A stretch of DNA of 64,000 nucleotides from contig NZ_CP118260.1 in NCBI RefSeq assembly GCF_013337045.2, positions 62,001 to 126,000 of the forward strand, in the 5' to 3' direction. Shown here in pieces: positions 42,141 through 51,411 of this stretch; within the stretch, counting starts at the first letter, position 1; every line of letters begins with the position of its first letter. Source of the stretch: Agrobacterium vitis. Its GTDB lineage: Bacteria > Pseudomonadota > Alphaproteobacteria > Rhizobiales > Rhizobiaceae. Below the pieces are notes generated by a model. That model ran no database searches. It saw only the letters and a list, made by a program, of their open reading frames with translations, and had not been told where the DNA came from. A program made the translations under genes and the position numbers.

Positions 42141-43808
42141 TTATGTGGCGACGTTGAAAGCAGCTCTGACGAGCCGCTGGGTGTAGGCGGTTTGGGGATG
42201 GCTGAGAATGTCCTCAACAGGTCCCTGCTCGACGATCTGCCCGTGCTGCATCACCGCAACCCGGTGGCAGAGGGCACGAACAACTTTGAGATCATGGGAG
42301 ATGAAGAGATAGCTCAGGCCCTTTTCGTCCTGCAACTTGCGCAACAGGTCGATGATCTGGGCTTGAACGGACAAATCGAGCGCCGATGTCGGCTCATCCA
42401 GCAGAATGAATTCCGGCTCCAACGCCACGGCACGGGCGATGGCGATCCGCTGGCGTTGACCACCGGAAAATTCGTGCGGGAAACGCGACAGGATATTGCC
42501 GGGCATTCCGGCGCTGATCAGCGCCTCGCGCACGCGGTCCAGCCGCTCGCTGCGGCTTGCACCGATATTGTTGACGACGAGCCCTTCCTCAATGATCTGG
42601 CCCACCGACATGCGCGGGTTGAGCGAGGAAAATGGGTCCTGAAACACCACCTGCATACGGGAGCGCAAGGGCCGCATCTGTTCGCGGCTGTTGTTCTCTA
42701 TCGCTTGGCGGTCAAACAGGATCTGGCCGCTATCAACGCTCATGAGTTTGACGAGGGCTTGGCCAAAGGTGGTTTTGCCGGAACCACTCTCTCCCACCAG
42801 ACCCAGCGTTTCATGCCGGTGCAGGGTGATGGAAAGGCTGTTAACGGCCACCAGCTCTTTCAACTGTGGTTTGAAAAAACCACCATGCTTGAGCATGAAC
42901 GACACGCGCACATCGCGGCCTTCCAGAATGGTGGCAGAGCCGACCGGCATGGGATTGGCCATGCCCTTGGGTTCCGAGGCCAGTAGATGGCGAGTGTAGG
43001 AATGCTGCGGATGTTCAAACAGCGCCGCTGTGGTGTTGTGCTCCTTCACTTCGCCATTCTGCATCACATAGACATAGTCTGAGAACTGCCGAACAACCGT
43101 GAGATCGTGGGTGATCAGGATCACCGCCATGCCCAGGCTTTTTTGCAGATCGCGGATCAGGTTGAGAATCTGCGCCTGCACCGTCACATCCAGCGCCGTG
43201 GTTGGTTCATCGGCAATCAGCACATCCGGGTTATTGGCCAGCGCCATGGCAATCATGATGCGCTGGCGCTGACCACCCGACAATTGATGCGGATATTGGT
43301 TGAGACGGGCCTCCGGCTCCGGGATTTGCACCTGCCGCAACAGCTCCAAAGCGCGGGCAAAAGCCTGTTTGCTGCTCATTTTCTGATGCACGCGGATGGC
43401 TTCCGCGATCTGTGTGCCGATGGTGTAGACCGGATTGAGCGAGCTCATCGGCTCCTGAAAAATCATCGAGATGCGATTTCCCCGCAGCGCCCGGCGCTGA
43501 CGATCCGAAAACTTCAGGATGTTTTGCCCATCATAGGCAATACTGGAGCGGGCCGACAAAGTTGCGCGCTTGGTCAACAGCCCCATGATGCTGCGGGCCG
43601 TGACCGACTTACCAGAGCCAGATTCGCCAACCACAGCAATGGTTTCACCTCTATAAAGCTGGAAGGAGACGTTCTTGACCGCCTCCACCGTGCCACCTTC
43701 GACCTTGAAGGAGACGGCCAGTTGGCGGGCGTCGATAATCGGCGTGCCCAGAAGGCTGGTGTGATCGTGCCTCCGATCAGGCGCCAATGCATTGGTGGTG
43801 TTTGGCAT
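42141..43808 (-). CDS. agpD: ABC transporter, fused tandem ATPase AgpD-like
   Basis: A 555-residue fusion of two ABC domains of the Dpp/Opp D and F types. The first (about 20-275) has Walker A GESGSGKSVTARS, signature LSGGQRQRIMIAMAL and Walker B VLIADEPTTALD; the second (about 300-550) has GESGSGKTTFGQA, FSGGQRQRIAIARAV and FILLDEPTSALD. Both appear catalytically complete. The two halves would energise the AgpB/AgpC permease pair. It is the only peptide-type ATPase in this window, which matters because the 15977 transporter has none. Confidence 0.92.
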   Translation of the reverse strand: MPNTTNALAPDRRHDHTSLLGTPIIDARQLAVSFKVEGGTVEAVKNVSFQLYRGETIAVVGESGSGKSVTARSIMGLLTKRATLSARSSIAYDGQNILKFSDRQRRALRGNRISMIFQEPMSSLNPVYTIGTQIAEAIRVHQKMSSKQAFARALELLRQVQIPEPEARLNQYPHQLSGGQRQRIMIAMALANNPDVLIADEPTTALDVTVQAQILNLIRDLQKSLGMAVILITHDLTVVRQFSDYVYVMQNGEVKEHNTTAALFEHPQHSYTRHLLASEPKGMANPMPVGSATILEGRDVRVSFMLKHGGFFKPQLKELVAVNSLSITLHRHETLGLVGESGSGKTTFGQALVKLMSVDSGQILFDRQAIENNSREQMRPLRSRMQVVFQDPFSSLNPRMSVGQIIEEGLVVNNIGASRSERLDRVREALISAGMPGNILSRFPHEFSGGQRQRIAIARAVALEPEFILLDEPTSALDLSVQAQIIDLLRKLQDEKGLSYLFISHDLKVVRALCHRVAVMQHGQIVEQGPVEDILSHPQTAYTQRLVRAAFNVAT

Positions 43809-43820
43809 GACTTGGCCTCC

Positions 43821-44939
43821 TCAATAGGGGTCAACGGCGTCGCGCAGACCATCGCCCAGCGCATTGAACGCAAACACGGTGATCAGCACGAAAGCCACGG
43901 GAGACAGGATCCACGGATAGGACCCGATGACGGAATAGGTCGAGGTATCCTGCAACATCAGGCCCCAGGAAATTAACGGCGGCTTCACCGCAAAGCCCAG
44001 AAACCCAAGGAAGGATTCCAACAGCACCACGCTTGGAATGGCCAGCGTCACGGACACGATGACATGGCTCATCACATTGGGAAAAATATGCTGAAGGATG
44101 ATGCGCCGATCCGTGGCCCCGATGGCCATGGCGGCCCGCACATAATCAATGCGGGCCAGCGCCAATGTCTTGCCGCGCACTTCGCGGGACATCTGCGCCC
44201 AGCCCAGCGCCGACATGACGATGATGACAAAGCCGAGAAACACGTTGGTGGGAGCGGTGACCGGGATCAGCGAGGTCAGTGCCAGATAAAGCGGCAATTG
44301 CGGAAAGGCCAGAACCAGCTCGACAAAACGCTGCATCCAGATATCGAAGCGGCCACCATAATAGCCGGAGACCATGCCAACCGTTGTGCCCACCACGGTG
44401 ACGATAAACACCACCGTCAATGCGATCATCAAGGACACGCGGGAGCCGTAAAAGATGCGCGACAGCACATCGCGGCCAAATTTATCGGTGCCGAGAAAAT
44501 TCACCGGCGTGCCATCCGTTGCGCCGAAGAAATGCCAATCTGTGGGCAAAAGACCGAACAGATTGTAGTTGAAACCCTTGACGAAAAAGCCGAGATTGAC
44601 GGGGTTTTCAAAGTCTGGCCCTGAAATGGGCTGGAAGGTAATAGGGTCAAGCGCCGTGCTTTCCCCGAGCGGATAGGTGCGGGGCCATACGAGATTGCCC
44701 TGCTGGTCGGTGATGCTGATAGTCTGCGGTGGCGCAAAGGCGGTGCCGGTCAGTTTCGGATCGACGGGGGCGAAAAACTCGGCAAACACCACCATCAGCA
44801 TCAGCAGGCAGACGAGCACCAGGCCCATCATTCCGGTCCATGAGCGCCGCAAACGTCGCCAGACCAGTGCCAGATAGGTCTCATTGCCGTGAGTGTTGGC
44901 AGAAGAGGACATGGTTATGGTTTGAACATCGGCTTTCAT
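43821..44939 (-). CDS. agpC: alpha-galactoside ABC transporter permease AgpC-like (DppC type)
   Basis: A 372-residue permease, longer than typical DppC because of a periplasmic insertion after the first helix (about 55-140, with ISITDQQGNLVWPRTYPLGE). The DppC hallmark is GTDKFGRDVLSRIFYGSRVSLMI, the EAA loop RIDYVRAAMAIGATDRRIILQHIFPN, and the end GDGLRDAVDPY. Its start overlaps the agpB stop by four bases. This long-insert form occurs in oligosaccharide-specific members of the family, which fits uptake of alpha-galactosides. Confidence 0.9.
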   Translation of the reverse strand: MKADVQTITMSSSANTHGNETYLALVWRRLRRSWTGMMGLVLVCLLMLMVVFAEFFAPVDPKLTGTAFAPPQTISITDQQGNLVWPRTYPLGESTALDPITFQPISGPDFENPVNLGFFVKGFNYNLFGLLPTDWHFFGATDGTPVNFLGTDKFGRDVLSRIFYGSRVSLMIALTVVFIVTVVGTTVGMVSGYYGGRFDIWMQRFVELVLAFPQLPLYLALTSLIPVTAPTNVFLGFVIIVMSALGWAQMSREVRGKTLALARIDYVRAAMAIGATDRRIILQHIFPNVMSHVIVSVTLAIPSVVLLESFLGFLGFAVKPPLISWGLMLQDTSTYSVIGSYPWILSPVAFVLITVFAFNALGDGLRDAVDPY

Positions 44940-45949
44940 GCGTGCGCCCCTCCGCCTAACCGAACTCTGGGATCAAGAAGCACCAGCAGCATGTCGGCAA
45001 TGATATTACCAACAATCAGTGTGGCAGAGAGAACCAGCATGAAGGTCGCGGTGACATAGACATCGCCGACCCACATCGAGCCGACAATGGCTGGGCCGAC
45101 GGTTGGCAGGGCAAAAATAATCGCGGTTTCAATCTCGCCCGTCAGCATATAGGGCAGTACCACGCCCTGATACATGATCAGCGGATGCAGCGCATTTGGC
45201 ACCGCATGACGCAAGATCACCTGCCGCTCGCTGAGGCCCTTGGCGCGGGCGGTTTCGACATATTGCGCGTTCAGTGTATCCAGCAGATTGCCGCGCATGA
45301 CGCGCATATTATAGGCCAGCCCGCCAAAGGTTGCGATGGCAATCACCGGCCACACATGCTGCAACAGGTCTACGAATTTGGCAAAGGACCAAGGCGCTCC
45401 GCCATATTTGGCGGAATTGAAACTGTTGATTTCCGTGACGTTGAAATGGAACACCATGATGTAGACGATGATCAGCGCCATCAAGAAGCGTGGCACGGTC
45501 ATGCCCAGAAATGAAACTCCGGACAGCAGACTATCCACCCAGGTATATTGCCGGGTTGCCGCCAGAATGCCGAAGGTGATGCCGATGACGGAGGCGAGGA
45601 TATGGCAGACCAGCGCCAGCGCCAACGTTCGGGGCAAGCGCTCGCCCACCACTTCCGACACGGGTTTGTTGTAGAACAGGCTGTGGCCAAAATCGCCCCG
45701 GGTGACGATGCCGGTGATCCAGTTGATATATTGAACGGGGATCGGCTTATCCAGCCCATTGGCGATCTTATAGGCCTGCGCCTGCGCATCGGCAGCTTCA
45801 AACGACGCGCCGCCCTGATTGATCATCTGGGAGCGGATGTAGTCGCTGTAATCCCCCGGAGGGGCCTTGATGATGGCAAAAGTCACGACGCTGAGAACAA
45901 ACAGCACAGGAATGGCAGAGGCAATGCGCACAAGCAGAAATCGGAACAT
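44936..45949 (-). CDS. agpB: alpha-galactoside ABC transporter permease AgpB-like (DppB type)
   Basis: A 337-residue permease. It begins with the DppB-like helix FRFLLVRIASAIPVLFVLSVVTFAIIKAPPGDY; the EAA loop reads YVETARAKGLSERQVILRHAVPNALHP. About six helices are visible and a periplasmic segment lies at 35-95. It is translationally coupled to agpC and separated from agpA by 73 bases containing a strong hairpin, which may reduce permease expression relative to the binding protein. Confidence 0.9.
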   Translation of the reverse strand: MFRFLLVRIASAIPVLFVLSVVTFAIIKAPPGDYSDYIRSQMINQGGASFEAADAQAQAYKIANGLDKPIPVQYINWITGIVTRGDFGHSLFYNKPVSEVVGERLPRTLALALVCHILASVIGITFGILAATRQYTWVDSLLSGVSFLGMTVPRFLMALIIVYIMVFHFNVTEINSFNSAKYGGAPWSFAKFVDLLQHVWPVIAIATFGGLAYNMRVMRGNLLDTLNAQYVETARAKGLSERQVILRHAVPNALHPLIMYQGVVLPYMLTGEIETAIIFALPTVGPAIVGSMWVGDVYVTATFMLVLSATLIVGNIIADMLLVLLDPRVRLGGGAHA

Positions 45950-45982
45950 GGGAACGTGCTCTCTTGTGTTTCAGGGAGTTGC

Positions 45983-46013
45983 CTTCAGCCTGCGCAGAAT
46001 TCACAGGCTGAAG
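45983..46013 (-). other. intercistronic hairpin between agpA and agpB
   Basis: CTTCAGCCTG (45983-45992) pairs exactly with CAGGCTGAAG (46004-46013), loop 11 bases. On the minus-strand transcript it follows the agpA stop by about ten bases. Such hairpins in ABC operons protect the binding-protein message and attenuate the permease genes. Confidence 0.6.
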
Positions 46014-46022
46014 CGCTGCTGA

Positions 46023-48110
46023 TCAGTTGAGAGGTTTGTTTTCACCGGGCTTGCCGGGAAGCTGGTTCTTGAACAGTTCGAAATCACCCTGCTTGTCTGC
46101 TGCGACAAACATGCGTTCGCGGATGATGGTGTCTTCCGCCCAGTTGAACATGAAGATCGGAGCGCCCACCGGAACGTTGGAGAACCGCTTGTTGATGATC
46201 AGCGCACCCGGATATTCCGTCAGTCCGATGGTATCGACATTTTCGGTGGCGATCTTCTGATACTGCTTCATCAAATCCCGTCGCTCGACATTGTCCTGAG
46301 AGGAAATGAACCTGTTGACGATGTCAACCAACTGCTTCTCATAGGGCATAAGATCAACCGTGCCGTCCTTCCCCGCGCGGTGATGCCCGCTAGTGCGTGG
46401 CCCGGTCGGCGCCAGTTGCGCGGTGTTTTGCACCACTGATGTCATGTCGGGATCATTGCGGCGGATCATCCAATCGAACCGACCGCCAAAATTGGCCTGA
46501 TCGCGTTTGACACCATCCATTGAGTTCAGCACCACTTTCAGGCCAAGCTTTTCCATCTGGCCAATCACACCTTCGGCAAGGTTGCGATCGGTTCCATAGT
46601 CTGAAGTGGAGAGCAGAACGATCTGCACATCCTGACCACCCGCCACGTCTGCCGGGAAGTTGACGAAGCCGTCGCCATCGGTATCCTTCAGCCCGGCCTT
46701 GGCCAGCAGCGCCTTGGCACCGGCGAGATCGAAGGGATAATAAGCGGTCGATTGGCGATCATAAAAGCTCGTTCCTGACGACAATCCGCCCGGATAAATG
46801 GCGGTGAACGGTCCCTTGACGAGAGATTCCCCGATCTTCTTACGATCAAGGGCCATGGTAATGGCTTTGCGGAAATCGGCATTGCGGTTCATCTCACGCA
46901 CCGCCTGACCGCGCGTATCTGGATCACCCCAGCCATTGGCCGAATAGTTGAGCCGCAGATTATAGCCGATCAGACGCGCGCCAAAGGCAAGGCGGGAAGG
47001 GGCCGATGGCTGCGCCGCCCGCTTCAGGCTTTCAACAAAATTCTCCGGCTGCTCAAGATTGGACAGGTCGCCAGAGCCGGCAATGGCCTGCACATCGCGG
47101 TCGGCCCATGTCGAGAGCTTGTAGTGAATCTCATTGATATAGGGCAGTTGATGCCCCTGCTCATCCACCTTCCAGTAATAGGGATTGCGGCGCAGCACGA
47201 TCATATCATCAGAACGATAGGACACGGGCACCCAGGCACCCATCACCGGAATGTTCATATATTCAGGCGGAAAGCCGTTTTTATACTGATCATAGGTGAA
47301 GTCCTTGGCATATTTCGGGTGTTTGGTTTTGAGGATATGGGCCGGGCCGGGGCAGAATGTTCCGTAAGCCATGGCGAACAGATATTGCCGCGGAAATGCC
47401 TCCTTGAAGGTCCATTCGACGGTATAATCATCAATGGCCTTCAGTGTCGTGCCTTCACCAAAGGTTTCGGGCGTTGCGCCATTCAAGGGCGTGACATTTC
47501 TGTCCAGCACATTGTCATTCCAGTAGAACATCACATCATCAGAGGTAAACGGTACCCCATCCGACCATTTTGCGCCCTCAATCAGATGCATGGTCAGCTT
47601 GTGTCCATCCGCAGACCAATCCCAGCTCTTGGCGAGATTAGGCAAAGGTTCGACATCATCGGCCTTCACCTGAAACAGCGGGGCTGTACGCGTCAGGCAT
47701 TCGGACATGGCAATATCGATACCGCCCCAGCCTTGGGTCTGGCCCGCCGAATAGTTCCAGCCCTCGGGCCTGCCACCAATCACGTGGCGCAAGGTATCGC
47801 CATAGACGCCGATGCCGTCGGGCATATTGCCGGTTTTGAACACCAGAGGCTCTTTCGGCAGCCGCTCCTTCACCGGCGGCAGTTTGCCGGTTTTGACGAA
47901 TTTCTCCGTCACCCAATCCGGCTCGCTGTAATTCGGCAAGGCCTTGAACTCCTCAATGGAGTCACGCGGCACATAGGTGATCTTGCCTTGCCCCGGAAAG
48001 GGCGGAGCCTCGGGCACCACAGTCGGCTCGGACGCAAAGGCTGCAACAGCAAAAACCGACACGCCGAGCAACAGGGCAGCGGACTTTCCGGTATGGATGA
48101 CGCTTTTCAT
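46023..48110 (-). CDS. agpA: alpha-galactoside-binding periplasmic protein AgpA-like (family 5)
   Basis: A 695-residue extracellular solute-binding protein of the peptide-binding class, of the large type (usual members 500-550). The signal peptide has the core AALLLGVSVFAVAAFA and ends near residue 27. Family parts are LAKSWDWSADGHKLTMHLIEGAKWSDGVPFTSDDVMFYWND, AMAYGTFCPGPAHIL, and FRKAITMALDRKKIGESLVKG. In S. meliloti AgpA, a protein of this class, is needed for growth on melibiose and raffinose. GAGGGA lies upstream of the ATG. Binding of sugars rather than peptides is inferred from the GH4 genes on both sides. Confidence 0.9.
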   Translation of the reverse strand: MKSVIHTGKSAALLLGVSVFAVAAFASEPTVVPEAPPFPGQGKITYVPRDSIEEFKALPNYSEPDWVTEKFVKTGKLPPVKERLPKEPLVFKTGNMPDGIGVYGDTLRHVIGGRPEGWNYSAGQTQGWGGIDIAMSECLTRTAPLFQVKADDVEPLPNLAKSWDWSADGHKLTMHLIEGAKWSDGVPFTSDDVMFYWNDNVLDRNVTPLNGATPETFGEGTTLKAIDDYTVEWTFKEAFPRQYLFAMAYGTFCPGPAHILKTKHPKYAKDFTYDQYKNGFPPEYMNIPVMGAWVPVSYRSDDMIVLRRNPYYWKVDEQGHQLPYINEIHYKLSTWADRDVQAIAGSGDLSNLEQPENFVESLKRAAQPSAPSRLAFGARLIGYNLRLNYSANGWGDPDTRGQAVREMNRNADFRKAITMALDRKKIGESLVKGPFTAIYPGGLSSGTSFYDRQSTAYYPFDLAGAKALLAKAGLKDTDGDGFVNFPADVAGGQDVQIVLLSTSDYGTDRNLAEGVIGQMEKLGLKVVLNSMDGVKRDQANFGGRFDWMIRRNDPDMTSVVQNTAQLAPTGPRTSGHHRAGKDGTVDLMPYEKQLVDIVNRFISSQDNVERRDLMKQYQKIATENVDTIGLTEYPGALIINKRFSNVPVGAPIFMFNWAEDTIIRERMFVAADKQGDFELFKNQLPGKPGENKPLN

Positions 48111-48224
48111 GATGGTTGTTCCCTCCTCACTTCTTATAGCTGTGCCGCAAAATGCGCGGCGCTCCCTTGCGGGTCATGGCATCCAGTCCCTCCTCAGAAA
48201 CCGGATGTCATGCTTTTGTCTGGA

Positions 48225-49697
48225 TCAGCTTGCTGCCTTCAGCTTTGTCGCTTGTTTTTCGGCCCGCAATTCATCAATGGAGCGCACATCGCGGCGGGCA
48301 ACGCCCTTCCAGTCGCGTGTCTTGACGGTGGCGCGGCTCAGGCGTTCTTTGGCCTGCGGAATGGCATGGGCATATTGCGGCAGCCATTCGGCCTGAGCCA
48401 CCACCATTTCATCCACCATCTGCCAGACTTCTTCCGGCGTGCAGATCGCCCCCACCAGCGGATCATGCAGCACTGCGAGTTTCAGAAGATCGATATCCCC
48501 CGAAATAGCCGCGTGCACTGACATCCGCTGGACATTGATGGAGGAAATGCAGGTGGCTGCACAGGCTTCCGGCAGGGTGATACCCGCCACCATGTTGATA
48601 CCGAAGCGATCGACAAATCCGGGCGATTCAATAATGGCATCCGAGGGAAGATTGTTGATGATGCCATTGTTTTTCACGTTGAAATGGCCGCGATAAACCC
48701 GCCCGGTTTCCAGCGCTTCCAGAATATGGCTGGCATGTTCATTGGAGCGTTTGGCCGGGTCCAGCGGCTTGCCCGCACTTTCCAAAAACTGCGGAAACTC
48801 GGTTTCAAACCAATTACGGGTCTCGGTCGAATAGCGCAGATAACCGCCGGTCTCGCCGTGAATCCAGTCGGACATATCAATCCAACGGGTAATCTCTTCC
48901 GGCCGCTTGCGATACCATGGCAGATATTCCGACAGATGGCCGTTGCTCTCGGTCGAATACACCCCGAAGCGTTTCAAAACATCGATACGCAGTTTTTCCT
49001 GCTGCGAGAATATCGGATGGGCCTCAAACGCATCGATCAGCTCCTGCTTGCCAATCTTGCGGCCCTTGACGCGCACATCGACAAACCAGGTCTGGTGGTT
49101 GATGCCAGAGCAAATGTAATCCAGCTCGCCCGGACCCGCCCCCAAAATCTCGGCAATCTGCTCTGCGCCATGCTGCACACCGTGGCAAAGCCCGATCGTA
49201 TCGACCTTGCCATATTCAATCGCCGCCCAGGTATTCATCGCCATGGGGTTGGCGTAGTTGAGGAATTTTGCGCCCGGCTCGGCCAGTTCGCGGATATCCT
49301 TGCAGAAATCCAGAATGACCGGAATATTGCGCTGGCCATAGAGAATGCCGCCTGCGCAAATCGTGTCCCCCACACATTGATCGACGCCATATTTCAGTGG
49401 AATGCGGATATCATCAGCATAGGCCCCAAGACCGCCGACGCGCACGCAGCTGATAATATAGCGCGCCCCGGCAATGGCGTCGCGGCGATCCGTAGACGCC
49501 GTCACCTTGGCAGGAAGCCTGTTTGCCTCGACAATTCGATCCAGAATTGTCTTGATCATATCAAGATTGTGCTGGCTGATATCCGCCAAGGCGAATTCCA
49601 CATCGTGAAACTCCGGCACGCTCAAAAGGTCGGTGAAAAGTTTCTTGGTAAAGCCGACGCTGCCAGCCCCGATGATGGCGATCTTGAAGCTGCTCAT
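48225..49697 (-). CDS. agaL1: GH4 family glycosidase (AgaL1-like)
   Basis: A 490-residue second GH4 enzyme, first in the operon. The ATG at 49697 is preceded by GGAGGAGC. KIAIIGAGSVGFTKKLFTDLL is the nucleotide-binding start; the signature is CHGVQ (about residue 170) instead of the CHSVQ of AgaL2, and YANPMAMNTW and SGINHQTWFVDVRV are conserved. From what I recall of GH4 motifs, CHSV goes with alpha-galactosidases and CHG with alpha-glucuronidases/galacturonidases, so this protein may prefer uronides or a different galactoside. The operon position matches agaL1 of S. meliloti. Confidence 0.85.
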   Translation of the reverse strand: MSSFKIAIIGAGSVGFTKKLFTDLLSVPEFHDVEFALADISQHNLDMIKTILDRIVEANRLPAKVTASTDRRDAIAGARYIISCVRVGGLGAYADDIRIPLKYGVDQCVGDTICAGGILYGQRNIPVILDFCKDIRELAEPGAKFLNYANPMAMNTWAAIEYGKVDTIGLCHGVQHGAEQIAEILGAGPGELDYICSGINHQTWFVDVRVKGRKIGKQELIDAFEAHPIFSQQEKLRIDVLKRFGVYSTESNGHLSEYLPWYRKRPEEITRWIDMSDWIHGETGGYLRYSTETRNWFETEFPQFLESAGKPLDPAKRSNEHASHILEALETGRVYRGHFNVKNNGIINNLPSDAIIESPGFVDRFGINMVAGITLPEACAATCISSINVQRMSVHAAISGDIDLLKLAVLHDPLVGAICTPEEVWQMVDEMVVAQAEWLPQYAHAIPQAKERLSRATVKTRDWKGVARRDVRSIDELRAEKQATKLKAAS

Positions 49698-49796
49698 ACA
49701 ATGCTCCTCCACAGGTGTTAGGCCGTTTTGTCTCGAGAGGGTAAAATTGATTCGCACAGGCGACATGAAGCGCCCCGTCGATGCCGGTCGCATTGC

Positions 49797-49826
49797 TTGC
49801 GAATATTGCCGCGATCAATGTATATT
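49797..49826 (+). promoter_or_regulatory. candidate promoter for agpT
   Basis: TTGCGA (49797-49802), an 18-base spacer, then TATATT (49821-49826), followed by a T-rich stretch; the agpT ATG is 61 bases on. A matching divergent promoter for agaL1 must lie in the same 190 bases, but I cannot place it securely. Confidence 0.4.
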
Positions 49827-49887
49827 TTCCTCTTGGGCGGCATTATCTGTAAAATCGTTCAGACCACCAGAGAGGTATTATGCTTTT

Positions 49888-50835
49888 ATGGGTAATTCTG
49901 TGCTAAAGACGATGATTGACGCTGGGCCGATCATGCGCACCGTTTCGCTGCCTCGGGGGCGCCATAGTCTGCATACCATGCCGACAAGCACAGGCTATGA
50001 AGTGCGCAGCGATGCCACTTATGACTGGGATGGCAGGAAGCGCGGGCAAACACCGTTTACCGTTCTTCAGCACACGATCTCGGGCGCCGGAAACCTGCGC
50101 TATGAAAACAGCACCTATCGGGTCATGCCGGGCCAGACATTGCTGGTCCTGGTGCCGCATAATCACCGATATTGGCTGGAGCCCGGCGGGCGCTGGGAGT
50201 TCTTCTGGATCTCGATGAATGGCGAGGAAGCGCTGCGAATCCATAACGCGATCCTCACGGCCATGGGACCGATTATCAATCTGAACCAGCAGACCGTCGA
50301 GCATCTTGCCGATTGCAGCCAACGCCTCATTGCCGGGGGCGCGGACACGCCGGGACGGGCCTCTGCCATCGCCTATGAGGCCGCCATGGCGCTTTATGAT
50401 GATGTTTTCGGCTCACATCCGACCTTGAGCGCGGAATATCGCACAATGCAGCATGTCATCGACCATATCTCGGCCAATCTGGATCAGTCTCTTTCCGTTG
50501 AGCAACTGGCGGCAGTGTCCGGTCTCAGCCGAGCCCATTTCTCACGGGTCTTTGCTGCGAGCGAAGGCATGCCGCCAGCGGAATTCGTGCTGCACAAACG
50601 TCTGAAAAGAGCGGTCAAACTGCTGACAAAGGGCTCGCATCTTTCCGTAAAGGAGATATCGACGATGTGCGGCTTCGAAGAGCCGAACTATTTCTCCAAG
50701 GTTTTCAGGCGGCATTTCGGAGCCAGTCCGACCGAGTTTAGAACGACCGGAATGTACTCAAGCATGGTGAAGAGCGTTGTTGAGGCTGAGACAAAACCGG
50801 CTCGATTTCATATGCCGGACGTGCAGGAACCATGA
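49888..50835 (+). CDS. agpT: AraC family transcriptional regulator AgpT-like
   Basis: A 315-residue activator, started at the ATG at 49888 with AGAGG upstream; a longer in-frame reading would overlap agaL1 and its promoter. The N-terminal half is a cupin-like sugar-binding domain (GAGNLRYENSTYRVMPGQTLLVLVPHNHRYW). Two C-terminal helix-turn-helix motifs follow: SVEQLAAVSGLSRAHFSRVF and SVKEISTMCGFEEPNYFSKVF, with the AraC signature ending FRRHFGASPTEFR. It is divergent from the agp operon and, as in S. meliloti, most likely activates it in response to an alpha-galactoside. Confidence 0.9.
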   Translation: MGNSVLKTMIDAGPIMRTVSLPRGRHSLHTMPTSTGYEVRSDATYDWDGRKRGQTPFTVLQHTISGAGNLRYENSTYRVMPGQTLLVLVPHNHRYWLEPGGRWEFFWISMNGEEALRIHNAILTAMGPIINLNQQTVEHLADCSQRLIAGGADTPGRASAIAYEAAMALYDDVFGSHPTLSAEYRTMQHVIDHISANLDQSLSVEQLAAVSGLSRAHFSRVFAASEGMPPAEFVLHKRLKRAVKLLTKGSHLSVKEISTMCGFEEPNYFSKVFRRHFGASPTEFRTTGMYSSMVKSVVEAETKPARFHMPDVQEP

Positions 50836-50917
50836 GGTGCAGGCGTTTTACACCATTGCCGTCGGGGCTTGTTGTCGCACGGCTACCGGCCCGTGCGACA
50901 ACAAGGATCGTCAATGC

Positions 50918-51310
50918 TTAGGGATGCGCAGGTCCATTCAACCGATCAATAACCTGAAGCAGGATATCGGCGCAGGCCTTCATCGGCTCATCGTCAGCGC
51001 ATTTGATGTCGATCCTGGTGTCGCCATCCTCAACCCGGAAATGGGCTGCCTTTGAAGGTGGCGGCGGCGGTGGTGGGCGATGGCCACGGGGACCCAGCGG
51101 GCCTTCTGGGCCACGCGGAGGCGGCCCTGCACGCTCTTCCGGCCCGGCTGGCATGCCTGGTGGCGGCGGCGGGGTTGCGGCATCGGCGTCGGGAGCCATG
51201 GCGCCCGCAATGGGTGGTGCTGGCGGCGGCGGCGGTGCTGGCGGCTGCTGGGCAAATGCGGTTCCGGCCAATGCAGCAAGAGCGACGGCGGAAAGAATGT
51301 ATCGTTTCAT
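50918..51310 (-). CDS. small exported proline-rich protein
   Basis: A 130-residue protein started at the ATG at 51310, which opens a signal peptide (MKRYILSAVALAALAGTAFA). The mature part has two proline stretches (PPAPPPPPAPP and PPPPPPP) and a short folded end, HFRVEDGDTRIDIKCADDEPMKACADILLQVIDRL, with two cysteines that could form a disulfide. I do not recognise a family. It lies 101 bases downstream of the OB-fold gene on the same strand, near the two-component system, and two copies of a 16-base direct repeat lie 50-80 bases upstream, so it is probably in that system's regulon. Confidence 0.7.
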   Translation of the reverse strand: MKRYILSAVALAALAGTAFAQQPPAPPPPPAPPIAGAMAPDADAATPPPPPGMPAGPEERAGPPPRGPEGPLGPRGHRPPPPPPPSKAAHFRVEDGDTRIDIKCADDEPMKACADILLQVIDRLNGPAHP

Positions 51311-51359
51311 AGGATTTATCCTTTGGTGCGTTGAAAAGCGCATCACTTAACGTGACAAA

Positions 51360-51391
51360 CGACTATTGGTTCAGGCGACTATTGGTTCAGG
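51360..51391. repeat. tandem 16-base direct repeat upstream of the proline-rich protein gene
   Basis: CGACTATTGGTTCAGG occurs twice head to tail (51360-51375, 51376-51391). Each copy contains TGGTTCAG, which also occurs upstream of the response regulator gene (52085-52092). A binding site for that regulator is plausible; replication slippage is the alternative. Confidence 0.55.
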
Positions 51392-51411
51392 TTGCTGATG
51401 ATCCAGGCAGT

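Noticed and set aside
47124..48521. Plus-strand open frame of 465 codons across the agpA-agaL1 region
   Set aside because: Runs antisense through agpA, the spacer and the end of agaL1, all of which have clear protein-family motifs on the minus strand.
48684..49721. Plus-strand open frame of 345 codons
   Set aside because: Antisense to agaL1, which has the GH4 nucleotide-binding and signature motifs.
51003..51350. Glycine- or arginine-rich plus-strand frames
   Set aside because: They are the complement of the proline codons of the exported protein on the minus strand.
51360..51391. CRISPR-like repeat
   Set aside because: Only two 16-base copies, directly adjacent with no spacer and no cas genes; read as a regulatory direct repeat.
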